DNA of 48,744 bases from Spirochaetia bacterium (GCA_021413825.1 JAIOPQ010000024.1:1-48744); one strand, 5' to 3'. Positions 26,559 through 36,315 are shown, numbered from the stretch's first letter. Notes: a model not told the origin generated them from the sequence alone. Numbers and translations: made by a program.

Positions 26559-27737
26559 ATGGGGGAGGACACTAAACGATCCGACGCGTCAATCGCGTTA
26601 CCCGCCAGCATGGTTCTCACGCGCGAGGGCCTGGCATTGTTTGCCCGTAATCCAGAATCCATTAAGAAGTTCAAAAACCGCGAAGGCATGCCGCGCGAGG
26701 GGCTGGAATCAGATCAATTCAGTGCACCTACTGTACAGAAGCTGATAATGAATTCGTTTCTGGAAGAGATTTACGTTCGAACGCCTGATCCGCTCCGGCG
26801 CCGCGCACAGATCATCAGCACCAACAACCTGGTAGTGTATGCAGTTCTGTATAAAAAACTTTCGCCGTCACTGGGCCGGATGCTATTTGAATCTGTGGTG
26901 GTTCGGGAGTTCAATCGCAAGAATCCAAAAAATTCCATCGTTGATCTAAAGCATATTCCGCCGGAAAAGGTTGATACTCTCAGGCAACTGAAGGGAGATC
27001 TATTCTTGCAGATGGAGCAGGAGATTCGTGAAGAAGTGGAAGCGCGAATCATGAGCGCGCCGCAGCTCACTGATGAAGATCGCATGACGCGAACTCGAAG
27101 CCTTCCCAAGTTTATTAACTGGATAGATAAGCGAATCTGGTACTTATATTTTATTATTTATCAAACTCCAATGAAAGAGCAGATGAAGGCTGCGTTTGGC
27201 GGAATGATTGCGCAATATCTAGAACATACTAAAATTGCAACGCACCTTTCCAATATGCTGATGGAGTTTATTCAGAACGCGGAAAAATCCAGTCTTGAGC
27301 GCATCATAGTAAAAGGCAATATAGCAAAGCGAGAGGATGTTGATCGCTTGCTCAGAGATTTACCCAGCCGCAAGAAGGTAGTGGATCTTGCACTCCGCAC
27401 GGAACAACTTGTTGAGATTTCCTGGAACATGAATCCGGAACGCAACTCGTTTGGTAAACAATACCGCATCCAGATCATCGTATCCAATTTTGGGCTGATC
27501 GACGAACGCACAAGGTCTAACCTTGCAAAGAAAATGAAAACCAACGTTGAAGGAATCAACATCGCAAGCTTCTACCAGGACAGCGGAGATGAAGCTAAAC
27601 TCGGTGCTGGACTGGGGCTGTTATACAACTCCTATCTGGAAGATATCTGTCGCGGCGAAGGCATTCAGTATAAGTGTAATATTTTCCCGGAGCCGGAGAA
27701 AGAGAAAACCACCGTTCGCGTAGATATTACTATGTAA
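26559..27737 (+). CDS. Protein with GHKL/histidine-kinase-like ATPase fold, no kinase core
   Basis: A 392-residue soluble protein. The C-terminal half has GHKL-like segments: SNMLMEFIQNAEKSS (N-box like, Asn in FIQNAEK), a central linker, and GDEAKLGAGLGLLYNSYLED (G-box like). The N-terminal half is helical (LTREGLALFARNPESIKKF, VDTLRQLKGDLFLQMEQEI). It lacks an H-box for a kinase dimerisation domain and any membrane segment. It may be an anti-sigma-like or chaperone-like ATPase; I cannot assign a function. ATG 26559 sits behind GCGGGG and also before a purine-rich stretch. Confidence 0.6.
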   Translation: MGEDTKRSDASIALPASMVLTREGLALFARNPESIKKFKNREGMPREGLESDQFSAPTVQKLIMNSFLEEIYVRTPDPLRRRAQIISTNNLVVYAVLYKKLSPSLGRMLFESVVVREFNRKNPKNSIVDLKHIPPEKVDTLRQLKGDLFLQMEQEIREEVEARIMSAPQLTDEDRMTRTRSLPKFINWIDKRIWYLYFIIYQTPMKEQMKAAFGGMIAQYLEHTKIATHLSNMLMEFIQNAEKSSLERIIVKGNIAKREDVDRLLRDLPSRKKVVDLALRTEQLVEISWNMNPERNSFGKQYRIQIIVSNFGLIDERTRSNLAKKMKTNVEGINIASFYQDSGDEAKLGAGLGLLYNSYLEDICRGEGIQYKCNIFPEPEKEKTTVRVDITM

Positions 27738-27760
27738 GTAAGGGCTATGCTCCCTTACTT
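27736..27760. terminator. Bidirectional hairpin between convergent genes
   Basis: AAGTAAGGG (27736-27744), loop CTATGCT, CCCTTACTT (27752-27760): a perfect 9-bp stem between the GHKL gene and the membrane gene at 27771. No U tract follows, so a classical Rho-independent mechanism is uncertain. Confidence 0.5.
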
Positions 27761-27770
27761 GAATTGCGAC

Positions 27771-28742
27771 TTAGAGCCTGGAGGCTTTCTTAAGAACGCC
27801 AATGGTCTGCAGTACATCCAGGTTTACAATGGACAGCACTACGACCAGGGTTATCAGCAATGCCAGGATTGAAATGACGCCCGTTAGAAACATTGTGTTT
27901 GTAAGGATTCTAAAGCCCAGGAATGAAATGGCTGTGGACACCTGAGGATTTGGATTCTGAGCATGCGCCACTTTTCCGTAGGCACGCACATAGAATACAG
28001 CGAGGCCAGCCAGGGAGACAAACAAAAGGAAAGCAAAGAACGTAGGAAAGCTCATCTGCAGATAGTAGACAGGGAGCACGACGAAGTTAGCAATGAGTGC
28101 TGATGCAACGCTGATTGCTGCAACCTGGAGGGCTGTAATCGGTGCGCGCCTAAAGTAATCGAGCCACTCGCGTTGTCTGGTCTGTAGATGATCCAGGAAC
28201 GGGGTGGCGGCTTGTCTGTTTGCGAAGATACTTGAACGAATGAGTGCTGCTGCACCGAGCAGGAATAAGAATGTTTCAATCGACGACATGAACAATGCGT
28301 CGTACGGTTCACGCATTGTAGTGTATAATTCACGCCGGATTCCAAATAGCACAAGTAGCATGGAAAGGACAGAAGGGACGAGCAGCAGCCACGCCATGGT
28401 CCGCCCAAACCAGACTCTTTGCCGGAGTGAAATCGCACATAGCAGGAATGAAGCGCACCAGAACGCAAGAGCACCCGAATAAAACAGATCACCTGAATAG
28501 GAGCGCTCGAGATTTCGGAACAAGCGTTCAGGTTCTGCGTCCGATTCAAGAAGCGAATCGCGCAATGTAAGGGCTTTTTTCTGAAGTAACGCGCGATGTA
28601 TGAGTCCAGGCTTGATTGTGAGCTGTGCTGATGTTGCTTTTCCGGGCTCTGCGTCTGATGCCTCAAAAGCGGGACGGCCGGTCAAAAATGTTACGTAGTA
28701 TATAAAGAATGCAAGTACTGCAAAAAACGTCAGTCGACTCAT
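27771..28742 (-). CDS. Multi-pass membrane protein, unknown function
   Basis: 323 residues with about seven probable membrane segments: one near the N-terminus (5-20), a polar loop, then segments near 85-105, 115-135, 155-172, 200-222, 228-250 and 285-305. The C-terminal part (ISFLGFRILTNTMFLTG then ISILALLITLVVVLSIVN) resembles Yip1-like fold proteins, but the match is loose. It converges with the GHKL gene and diverges from the LolC/E-like gene; no domain gives a clear function. Confidence 0.6.
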   Translation of the reverse strand: MSRLTFFAVLAFFIYYVTFLTGRPAFEASDAEPGKATSAQLTIKPGLIHRALLQKKALTLRDSLLESDAEPERLFRNLERSYSGDLFYSGALAFWCASFLLCAISLRQRVWFGRTMAWLLLVPSVLSMLLVLFGIRRELYTTMREPYDALFMSSIETFLFLLGAAALIRSSIFANRQAATPFLDHLQTRQREWLDYFRRAPITALQVAAISVASALIANFVVLPVYYLQMSFPTFFAFLLFVSLAGLAVFYVRAYGKVAHAQNPNPQVSTAISFLGFRILTNTMFLTGVISILALLITLVVVLSIVNLDVLQTIGVLKKASRL

Positions 28743-28797
28743 TGACTGGAGTAAATCTTTTCAAGGCCGGGGCTGTAAATTCTTTTCCTGAACAATC

Positions 28798-30156
28798 TTG
28801 ACCGCCTCCACGATCTATCGATTCTGTCCCGACGTGCGCACTATTTTCTTAGAGATATTCATTGCAGCAAGGTATTTGCGCGGTCAGGGCCGCATGGTTC
28901 TGTTTAGCCTTGGAACTAGACTTTCGTTTGTGTTTATGTCCTTGATGGTCTACATCATGGTCATAGTGCTTTCCGTATTCAACGGCTTCCAATCGGAAGT
29001 GCATCGGTCGCTCTGGAGCTCTGGCTATCATGTTACCATTTCGCGCACTGGAAATCCAATCGTTGACTATGATGCGATTACTAAGGCCGTTCTTGCGAGT
29101 AAAAATCTACAGCCCAGCGTGAAGTCTGCTTTTGGTAGTATTCAGGTTAACGGACTCCTTGAAATTCAGAATCGCTTCGAGGGGAAGGCAGTCAGAGCTA
29201 TTCCTGTGGATGCAGAGGGACTCAAGTCCGGCAAGCTTAAGGATTATCCAGAGATCGTTCATTATAACAAACAATTTCTGGAACAATACGATCGCGGAAA
29301 TTATGTCATCGTAGGACGCGAAATGGCCAGGTTCTACGGCTGGCAGGTGGGAGATACAATTAGTGTTGTGCTTCCGCAGGGTGCAATGATGCGCAAGGGA
29401 ATGGCTATCAGGCGTGAACCGTTTGTGATCGCTGGATTCTTCCGGACGGGCTTCTATGAATTTGATTTGAATTTGATTTTCATGTCTCTTCCCACGGCCC
29501 AACGTGTGCTGGATCTAAATGGTCAGGTTACAGAAGTAATCGTTCAACTAAAGGATCTTTCCAATCTGGACTATGTGCGAAGTGTTCTGCGCGATGAACT
29601 GCCTGAGAATCCATATCTCTATACAATTCGCACACTCAAAGACGAACGCGGAAATTTCCTGGCAGCGCTCCAGCTTGAAAAAACTCTAATGATTATCATC
29701 ATGGGGCTTTTGATTTTAGCCGGTGCTGCCGGAATCTGGGTCACTGTGCATTTGCTCGTTCAGGCTAAAAGCAAGAGCATTGGAATGCTTCGCGCCATGG
29801 GACTTGCAACACGCTCGATTCTTGTGATTTTTACGGCGCACTCCATGCTAATCGGTTTACTTTCAACAATCGTCGGTGGATCAATTGGTATTTTTGTGGC
29901 TAATCGACTTGAATCTATCATTCAACTTTCTGAAGACATGGCCAACTCGGCCTGTCGCACGTTTTCTGATCAATGTTCACCGGTTCAACTGATCCCCAAG
30001 AACATTTACTACTTTGATCATCTACCTGTATATGCTGACCTCAACGTTATCTTTGGTGTTGCAATCGCTACAATGATTCTGAGTGGACTGGCAGGCTACT
30101 TTCCATCGCGCCGTGCCGCAATCGTAGATCCTGTGCATGTGCTCAGGAATGAATAA
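28798..30156 (+). CDS. LolC/E-like ABC permease (MacB/FtsX fold)
   Basis: An inner-membrane permease of lipoprotein-export type. The first membrane segment (about 37-58) is followed by a long periplasmic MacB-type domain (about 65-290) and then three C-terminal FtsX segments (about 298-320, 345-375 and 420-440) with the motif KSKSIGMLRAMGLATRSIL and VHVLRNE at the end. With LolD it should release outer-membrane lipoproteins from the inner membrane. Only one permease gene is present, suggesting a homodimer. The start is unsure: TTG 28798 or GTG 28834, which begins RTIFLEIFIAARYLRG like the family. Confidence 0.85.
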   Translation: MTASTIYRFCPDVRTIFLEIFIAARYLRGQGRMVLFSLGTRLSFVFMSLMVYIMVIVLSVFNGFQSEVHRSLWSSGYHVTISRTGNPIVDYDAITKAVLASKNLQPSVKSAFGSIQVNGLLEIQNRFEGKAVRAIPVDAEGLKSGKLKDYPEIVHYNKQFLEQYDRGNYVIVGREMARFYGWQVGDTISVVLPQGAMMRKGMAIRREPFVIAGFFRTGFYEFDLNLIFMSLPTAQRVLDLNGQVTEVIVQLKDLSNLDYVRSVLRDELPENPYLYTIRTLKDERGNFLAALQLEKTLMIIIMGLLILAGAAGIWVTVHLLVQAKSKSIGMLRAMGLATRSILVIFTAHSMLIGLLSTIVGGSIGIFVANRLESIIQLSEDMANSACRTFSDQCSPVQLIPKNIYYFDHLPVYADLNVIFGVAIATMILSGLAGYFPSRRAAIVDPVHVLRNE

Positions 30157-30215
30157 GAAAATTGAATCATGGGCGAACGGTACTGAATGCGTAAAGTAGC
30201 AAGAGCAAGAATACA

Positions 30216-30905
30216 ATGAGCAGCGTAGCAGAAGCAATCGTAGAAATCAAGGGCCTTAAAAAGGAATACCAGGGCGAAGGGGAAACCGTTCGAGTTCTGG
30301 ACAATCTGGATATGACTGTAACCTCAGGCAGCATTGTATGCGTTGAGGGCGCAAGCGGCGTTGGAAAAAGCACGCTCCTTCATGTAATCGGCACAATGGA
30401 TTCAGCAGAAGGTGAGGTCAGGGTCCTGGGTCGTGAGGTTCTGGGCATGTCAGACGGAGAAAAAGAGAAGTTTCGGGGCCGAGACCTGGGATTCATCTTC
30501 CAGCATCACTACCTTCTGCCCGACTTTACAGTCCTTGAAAACGTAATGATGCCCCTTTTGATCCAGGGAGGTACCTTCCCGGAAGCCCAGGCGGCCGCTC
30601 GCGCCATGCTTGAAAATGTGGGCTTAAGCCACAGGCTAACCCATTTTCCAACCCAGATTTCTGGGGGAGAATTGGCCAGGACAGGGGTGGCAAGAGCCCT
30701 GGTAGGCGGAAAAAAGCTGATTTTGGCCGATGAACCCACAGGAAACCTGGATAAGCGGAACTCGGATCATCTGGCAGAGTTAATATGGAAATTGCAAGCC
30801 GAACTGGCATTTACCCTTATTCTTGTAACCCATGATAGGGAACTGGCCGGTAGGGTTCCAATCCGTTACAGGATGCATCAGGGCAAACTGGTACGGAGCG
30901 ACTAG
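30216..30905 (+). CDS. lolD: Lipoprotein-releasing ABC ATPase LolD
   Basis: A cytosolic ATPase of the MacB/LolD group, 229 residues. It shows Walker A GASGVGKST (45-53), Q-loop FIFQHHYLLPDFTVLENVMMP, signature ISGGELARTGVARAL, Walker B LILADEPTGNLD and H-loop LVTHDRELA. The signature lacks the Gln/Arg pair usual in LSGGEQQR, an unusual but not disabling change. It follows the permease gene after 59 bases. Together they should send lipoproteins such as those at 43175 and 45508 to the outer membrane. Confidence 0.92.
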   Translation: MSSVAEAIVEIKGLKKEYQGEGETVRVLDNLDMTVTSGSIVCVEGASGVGKSTLLHVIGTMDSAEGEVRVLGREVLGMSDGEKEKFRGRDLGFIFQHHYLLPDFTVLENVMMPLLIQGGTFPEAQAAARAMLENVGLSHRLTHFPTQISGGELARTGVARALVGGKKLILADEPTGNLDKRNSDHLAELIWKLQAELAFTLILVTHDRELAGRVPIRYRMHQGKLVRSD

Positions 30906-31005
30906 CTAAAAAAGCAGGTCAACCACCGGATTCGGCGCATGTCTTTCCCTGGAAGGCCGAAAATGGGATGCAGGGATACGGGATCAATGGCTGATTTATG
31001 TCACT

Positions 31006-31034
31006 TTGATTCTGGCGTGCTTTCTTCATAAAAG
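31006..31034 (+). promoter_or_regulatory. Possible promoter upstream of clpC
   Basis: TTGATT (31006-31011), 17-base spacer, TAAAAG (31029-31034), about 48 bases before the ATG. An imperfect inverted repeat (GCTTTCTT...AAGAAGC) overlaps the -10 and could be an operator. The match is weak; no CIRCE element is seen. The rest of the 176-base gap holds no ORF. Confidence 0.3.
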
Positions 31035-31081
31035 AAGCTTGTCCGCCATTACAGCCAAAAGAACCTGAACAGAGGGAGTCT

Positions 31082-33525
31082 ATGTTCGATTTCACAAAAA
31101 GAGCCAAACGGGTCATCAACGAGTACGCCCAACAGGAAGCCAAACGGCTGGGGCATGATATGATTGGACCCGAGCATATATTGCTCGGTCTGCTCAGAGA
31201 AGAAGACTCTGTAGCCATCAAAATCCTCAAGAACCTGAACATTGACCTTCAGGAACTTCGCAAGGAAATTGAGCGCAGAACACGTCAGGGCGGAAACACA
31301 ATCCTCCTCGATATTTCGCCCAACCCTGACAAGTTTCAACGCATTATCGATTATTCAAAAGAGGAAGCACGTCGCCTCAAGCACGCGGAAGCACAGCCAA
31401 GCAATCTACTGAAAAGTCGCGTACTCCTACACTCGATGAATTTGCTCGCGATCTTACAGCGCTTGCGCGCGATAAGAAGCTCGATCCAGTCATTGGTCGT
31501 GAAATGGAAATTCAGCGACTCATCCAGGTACTCTGCCGCAAGACTAAGAACAATCCTGTTCTGATTGGCGAAGCTGGCGTGGGTAAAACTGCAATCGTTG
31601 AAGGACTTGCAGATAGAATCGTTGGAAGAACGGTTCCTGATTTGCTCTTTGATCGTCGCGTAATTTCACTTGATCTTGCATCACTCGTTGCTGGTACAAA
31701 ATACCGCGGTGAGTTTGAAGATCGCTTGAAACGAATTCTGCGCGAAGTTCAAAGCTCGGGCAATGTAATTATGTTCATTGATGAGCTTCATACACTCATT
31801 GGTGCAGGTGCTGCAGAAGGTGCAATCGATGCAGCAAACATGCTCAAGCCTGCACTGGCCCGCGGAGAAATCCAGTGCGTCGGTGCAACTACTCTAACCG
31901 AGTATCGCAAGTACATTGAAAAAGATTCTGCCCTTGAGCGTCGTTTCCAGGCCATTCATGTAAAAGAGCCATCGGTTGCAGATGCAATCCTGATTCTGAA
32001 GGGTCTCAGAAAAGCCTACGAAGCGCATCATCGCGTGCGGTATCCAGACGATGTGATTGAACTTGCAGTGCGTCTGTCTGAGCGTTATATCACTGACAGA
32101 CATCTGCCGGACAAATCAATCGACATCATCGATGAAGCAGGTTCGCGTGCGCGCCTTGCTAACTCTGTGCGTCCCGTTGAGATTACGGATCTGGAAGAAG
32201 AAATCAAGTCGCTCGTTCAGAAGAAAGACGACATGGTTAAAGCGCAGGAATACGAAAAAGCGGCTCAAATCCGGGATGAAATCAATACCAGGAAAGAAGT
32301 TCTAGAAGAGACAACGCATAGATGGCAGGAACGGATTGCTGACTTCTCAGTTGAGATCCAGGCTGCAGATATCTATTCAGTTGTAAGCCTCTGGACTGGA
32401 ATTCCTCTGGATAAGATTGAAGAAGCGGAAGCTGACAAGCTTCTCAAGATGGATCTTGAACTGGCACGGCGTGTAGTCGGTCAAACAGAAGCAGTTCAAC
32501 TGGTATCACGGGCTGTGCGCAGGTCCAGAACCGGATTCAAGGATTCTAGAAAGCCAAGCGGATCGTTTATTTTCCTGGGCCCAACGGGTGTTGGAAAAAC
32601 GGAACTGGCACGCGCGCTTGCAGAATTCCTCTTTGGAAATGAGAACAAACTCTTCCGTCTGGACATGTCAGAGTACATGGAACCGCATAGCGTTTCTAAA
32701 CTGATTGGCTCACCTCCAGGCTACATTGGATATGATGACGCAGGACAACTCAGTGAATTCGTTCGCAGAAATCCATATTCAGTAGTGCTGCTTGACGAAA
32801 TCGAAAAAGCGCATCCTGATATCTTCAATCTGCTCCTGCAGATTCTGGAAGAGGGAACGCTCACAGATACGCATGGTCGTAAAGTAGACTTCCGCGAAAC
32901 TATAATCATCATGACCTCAAACCTTGGCGCACGCGAAATGCACAAGGGCGGCCGGATGGGCTTCGCCGAAGACGACTCAAAACGGGAAATGAACAAGAAA
33001 GAGAAACTGATTGAAGAGCTCAAGAAGCACTACAATCCGGAATTCCTCAATCGTATCGATGAGATCATTACGTTCCATACTTTGACGCGCGAGGACATTC
33101 ACAGCATCATTGGTATCATGGTCCGCCGGATGAACGAACATATGTTCGATAAGCAGATCAAGATTGAACTCGACGATGCTGCATCGGACCAGATTTCCAA
33201 AATGGGCTACGATGAAAAATACGGTGCTCGGCCACTGCGTCGCGTTCTGCAACGTGAGATCGAGGATCATTTGTCTTCGCGCTTGCTTGAAGGCGCATAC
33301 AAAGAGCCAACGGTGCTGCAGGTCTCATGCGAAACTGTAGAAGACAAAGCAAAGCTCAAGTACACCGAGAGCCCATGGACCGATTTTGAAGCTGTCAAAG
33401 AGCAGCGCAAACTCGATCAGGAACGGCTGGACGCTGAGAAGAAAGAAGCGGAGCGGAATCGTAACCGCACGCGTTCAATCCTTAGCACTGAGCCAAGTGT
33501 AAAGCCCGACTTAATTCCTGGATAG
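31082..33525 (+). pseudogene. clpC: ClpC ATPase with internal loss and frameshift in the N-domain
   Basis: A Hsp100/Clp unfoldase that feeds ClpP. The gene starts at ATG 31082 (GAGGGAG upstream). The first N-repeat is whole ([18 protein letters not shown]). The second starts ([14 protein letters not shown]) and breaks near 31375-31390. Reading resumes in another frame with [19 protein letters not shown]. About 40-45 codons of the second repeat are missing. The remaining parts are normal: Walker [30 protein letters not shown], the UVR motif, second Walker [32 protein letters not shown], and a charged C-terminal extension of about 60 residues. An ATG at 31504 could give an N-domain-less protein. 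The break is either real or an assembly error. Confidence 0.85.
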
Positions 33526-33528
33526 GTT

Positions 33529-34284
33529 ATGCGTTTAGTTCTAGCTTCGTTTCTCACATTGATCCTTGCCTCTGCGATTGCAGCCGAGTCACCGCCTGGG
33601 TATTCGGAGGCGCTTTCGCTTTACACAAAGGGAAAGTATGAAGAGTCGCTGGCAAAGATCAGAAGCGTATTCGAAGAGAACAAGACATCCGTACCTCTGC
33701 GTCTATTAGCCGCAGCAAACCACATTCGTGCCGGGCGTGCAAACGACGCCTGGGCGCATCTTGTGTACGCCACCAAAGATCATCCAGAGCAAGCAGACCC
33801 CATGGCCTTCATGGCTGCCTACTATCGCAGGCAAGGACAGAGTGGCGAGGCGATGAATTGGATCGGTCGCGCAATTGCAACCGACCCCAGGAACATAGCC
33901 TACAAAATGGAAGCGGCTAGAATCTACTATAAAGCCGGGCAATATCCGCAGGCCCGCAAGTTTACAGATGATGTTCTGTCTCAAACTCCTGGGCATCAGG
34001 AAGCACTTGCACTTGACGCATTGATCTTTCTGCGGCAGGGCAATCCAGACAACGCAGTTTTTAGATTCCGTCAGGCACTCAAACAACCGGCTGCAAGCAA
34101 AACAGCACTTTCAAATGTCTATAACAACATGGGTGTTGCACTTCGCAAATCAGCCGAAGTTCTGGATAAGTCTGGAAACCCGGCCGAAGCAGCAGCGCGC
34201 AGAACGGAAGCCGTAGAAATGTTTATCAAAGCATTGGAGCTTAATCCGGAGAACACATTCGCGAAAGCGAACAAGGATTCATGA
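33529..34284 (+). CDS. Exported TPR protein
   Basis: 251 residues. Residues 1-19 are a signal peptide (MRLVLASFLTLILASAIAA) with a likely AxA cleavage site, so the protein is periplasmic. The rest consists of TPR units (ALSLYTKGKYEESLAKIRSV, MAAYYRRQGQSGEAMNWIGR, AARIYYKAGQYPQARKFTDD, ALIFLRQGNPDNAVFRFRQA, EMFIKALELNPENTFAK). Role unknown; TPRs usually bind partner proteins. It lies 3 bases after clpC and overlaps mtaB by ATGA. Confidence 0.8.
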   Translation: MRLVLASFLTLILASAIAAESPPGYSEALSLYTKGKYEESLAKIRSVFEENKTSVPLRLLAAANHIRAGRANDAWAHLVYATKDHPEQADPMAFMAAYYRRQGQSGEAMNWIGRAIATDPRNIAYKMEAARIYYKAGQYPQARKFTDDVLSQTPGHQEALALDALIFLRQGNPDNAVFRFRQALKQPAASKTALSNVYNNMGVALRKSAEVLDKSGNPAEAAARRTEAVEMFIKALELNPENTFAKANKDS

Positions 34285-35612
34285 AAACAAAGGTCGCCGT
34301 CGAGACCTTTGGCTGCAGACTAAATCTATTTGAGTCGGACGGAATCATGGGTCAGATCATGGCCAGCGATTCTTATGAAACCACCCAGGATGCAGACCAG
34401 GCAGAAGTCATTGTAGTAAACACATGTACGGTGACAGATCAGGCAGATGTAAAGAATCGCCAGCTGATTCAGAAGGCGCATAAGAAAAATCCAAACGCAA
34501 AGATAGTAGTAACGGGTTGTTATGCGCAAACCGATCCAGATGAACTTAAGGCTTTACCGGGTGTTGCCCTGGTTGTTGGAAACGACAGGAAAGCGCACCT
34601 CCTTGAATTAATTCAGAAAACTCTTTATTCCGATTCGCTCCTTGCTGGCGGAATAGATGAGATCGAGGCCCTTGAAGCCCGTGACACAGTACTGAAATCC
34701 TTTGGTCCATCGTCAGTATTTGATTATGGTAATGTTGTTCCGCAAGGTCATACGCGCGCGTATTTGAAAATTCAGGACGGATGCGATCGTAAGTGCACGT
34801 ATTGTAAAATTCCCCAGGCGCGCGGTTCAGGAATTTCGCGCTCATTTAGCGACGTAATTGAACACGCACGCATGCTCGATGAGAAACGCGTTCCAGAAAT
34901 CGTTTTAACCGGCGTAAACCTGGGCTGGTACAGAAGTGATTTCGAGGGATCGCAGGAGAAATTTCCCGCACTTGTGCGCGGGATTCTGGAAACATTGAAA
35001 TATGCGAGGCTCAGGCTTTCGAGCATTGAGCCATGCGATGTAGATGATGAACTGGCAGAATTGTCCACTCATCCAAAATTCTGTGATTTTCTGCATGTGC
35101 CGCTTCAAAGTGGATCACGCGAAATTCTAAAACGCATGCGGCGTACATATAATCCGGAGAGTTTCAGAAAGCGTTTGGAAACAGTTCGCAAACGCAATCC
35201 CGATATTTTCCTTGGAACCGATGTAATCACCGGCTTTCCAGGCGAAACTGATTCCCACTTTGAAGAAACAGTTAAGCTTTGTCAGGATCTGGAAATGGCT
35301 AACATCCATGCATTTCCGTTTTCACCGCGCCGGGGAACCCTGGCAGCTTCTATGACAGATCGTCCTGTGTTGGCTGTGGTGCGCGCGCGCATGGAAATAC
35401 TAAAGAATCTGAAGAACTCAGGCTATGCAACGTATGCAGAGAAGTTTGTGGGTAGAGTGCGTGATGCCGTCATTGAAAAAGAAGGAGAGGCGCTAACAGA
35501 CAATTTCCTTCGTCTCAAATTTGTTCCAACAGCCGGAACGGCTCGCGGCCGATTGCGTTCGTTTAAGATTGAGCGTATAGAGAATGGAATGCTCTATTCC
35601 ATGCCCCTGTAA
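34281..35612 (+). CDS. mtaB: tRNA (N6-threonylcarbamoyladenosine-C2)-methylthiotransferase
   Basis: A radical-SAM methylthiotransferase that forms ms2t6A37 in ANN-decoding tRNAs. The N-terminal UPF0004 domain has Cys12, Cys49 and Cys80 for the second cluster (ETFGCRLNLFESD, VNTCTVTDQADVKNRQ, VVTGCYAQTDP). The radical SAM core has Cys168, Cys172 and Cys175 (DGCDRKCTYCKIPQARG). A TRAM-like tail ends the 443 residues. MtaB is favoured over MiaB or RimO by ETFGCRLN and the PQARG signature. It overlaps the TPR gene by ATGA and its 3' end overlaps the convergent methyltransferase by 19 bases. Confidence 0.93.
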   Translation: MKTKVAVETFGCRLNLFESDGIMGQIMASDSYETTQDADQAEVIVVNTCTVTDQADVKNRQLIQKAHKKNPNAKIVVTGCYAQTDPDELKALPGVALVVGNDRKAHLLELIQKTLYSDSLLAGGIDEIEALEARDTVLKSFGPSSVFDYGNVVPQGHTRAYLKIQDGCDRKCTYCKIPQARGSGISRSFSDVIEHARMLDEKRVPEIVLTGVNLGWYRSDFEGSQEKFPALVRGILETLKYARLRLSSIEPCDVDDELAELSTHPKFCDFLHVPLQSGSREILKRMRRTYNPESFRKRLETVRKRNPDIFLGTDVITGFPGETDSHFEETVKLCQDLEMANIHAFPFSPRRGTLAASMTDRPVLAVVRARMEILKNLKNSGYATYAEKFVGRVRDAVIEKEGEALTDNFLRLKFVPTAGTARGRLRSFKIERIENGMLYSMPL

Positions 35613-36226
35613 GAGGGGGCTTCTTTTCTTTCCTCGAACTTTGGTTTGATTTCCATTCCATACACATACGGATTCGTTTTGAGCATCCGCACGATCTGAA
35701 ACCCGGCATCCTCTATGAAATATTTCATGCGATCGATTGAAATTTTCTGCGTTATCTCTGGCCCGGAGGGGGCTTCCACGCGTTCCCAGTCTAGAATTAC
35801 AACCAGGCCGCCAGGCCTGAGTATCCGTGCCACGCCCTGGATTCCCAGCGAGGGATCAGCAAAGGTGGAAAGTACGCAGCAGCAGAAAATCAAATCCATG
35901 GGCGGAATCCAATCGGGCATGAGCGGGTGCTCGGTTCGCTCGATATAGAAGGGAATGAAGTTTGAGATGCCTTCGCGCACCTTTCTTTGCAAGGCCTGAT
36001 CGATTAGGCTCTCCTGGCACTCGGCCCCCCAGAGAAATGCCTCGGCAGGCATGCGATTCATGATTGCAGGCAGGAAATACCCGTTGCCCATTCCAAAATC
36101 CAGGGCGTTTTCAACCCCTTTCCAATCGATCTGGTCAAGGATGGTATGCGGAAACAACTCCTTTCTGTCCCTTGACAGCAGGTAGCGATGGTATTCCGGC
36201 TCCTCGTAATAGGGCAAACCCCGCAT
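35594..36226 (-). CDS. Class I SAM-dependent methyltransferase
   Basis: 210 residues with a Methyltransf_11/25 fold: motif I ALDFGMGNGYFLPAI (about 41-55), then the second strand FLWGAECQESL and motif IV DLIFCCCVLSTFADPS. The post-motif ARILRPGGLVVILDWE follows. The substrate is unknown. DWE after the motif and the length fit UbiE-like small-molecule methyltransferases, but this is not certain. It converges on mtaB and diverges from the FN3-like envelope gene. Three consecutive Cys in motif IV are unusual. Confidence 0.78.
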   Translation of the reverse strand: MRGLPYYEEPEYHRYLLSRDRKELFPHTILDQIDWKGVENALDFGMGNGYFLPAIMNRMPAEAFLWGAECQESLIDQALQRKVREGISNFIPFYIERTEHPLMPDWIPPMDLIFCCCVLSTFADPSLGIQGVARILRPGGLVVILDWERVEAPSGPEITQKISIDRMKYFIEDAGFQIVRMLKTNPYVYGMEIKPKFEERKEAPSYRGME

Positions 36227-36315
36227 AAAACATCATCGGAGGGGGCCTTTTCTGCGTCAAAAGGATACTACCCTTTGAGTTTGGTAAAACCGGACTCCGA
36301 TATAGAAGGAGGACT

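Noticed and set aside
31082..33525. Intein or intron in clpC
   Set aside because: There is no inserted sequence; a segment is absent, so an intervening element cannot explain the break.
36246..36264. Hairpin CCTTTT-N7-AAAAGG in the methyltransferase/FN3 gap
   Set aside because: A 6-bp A/T-rich stem is common by chance, and it sits upstream of both genes rather than at an end.
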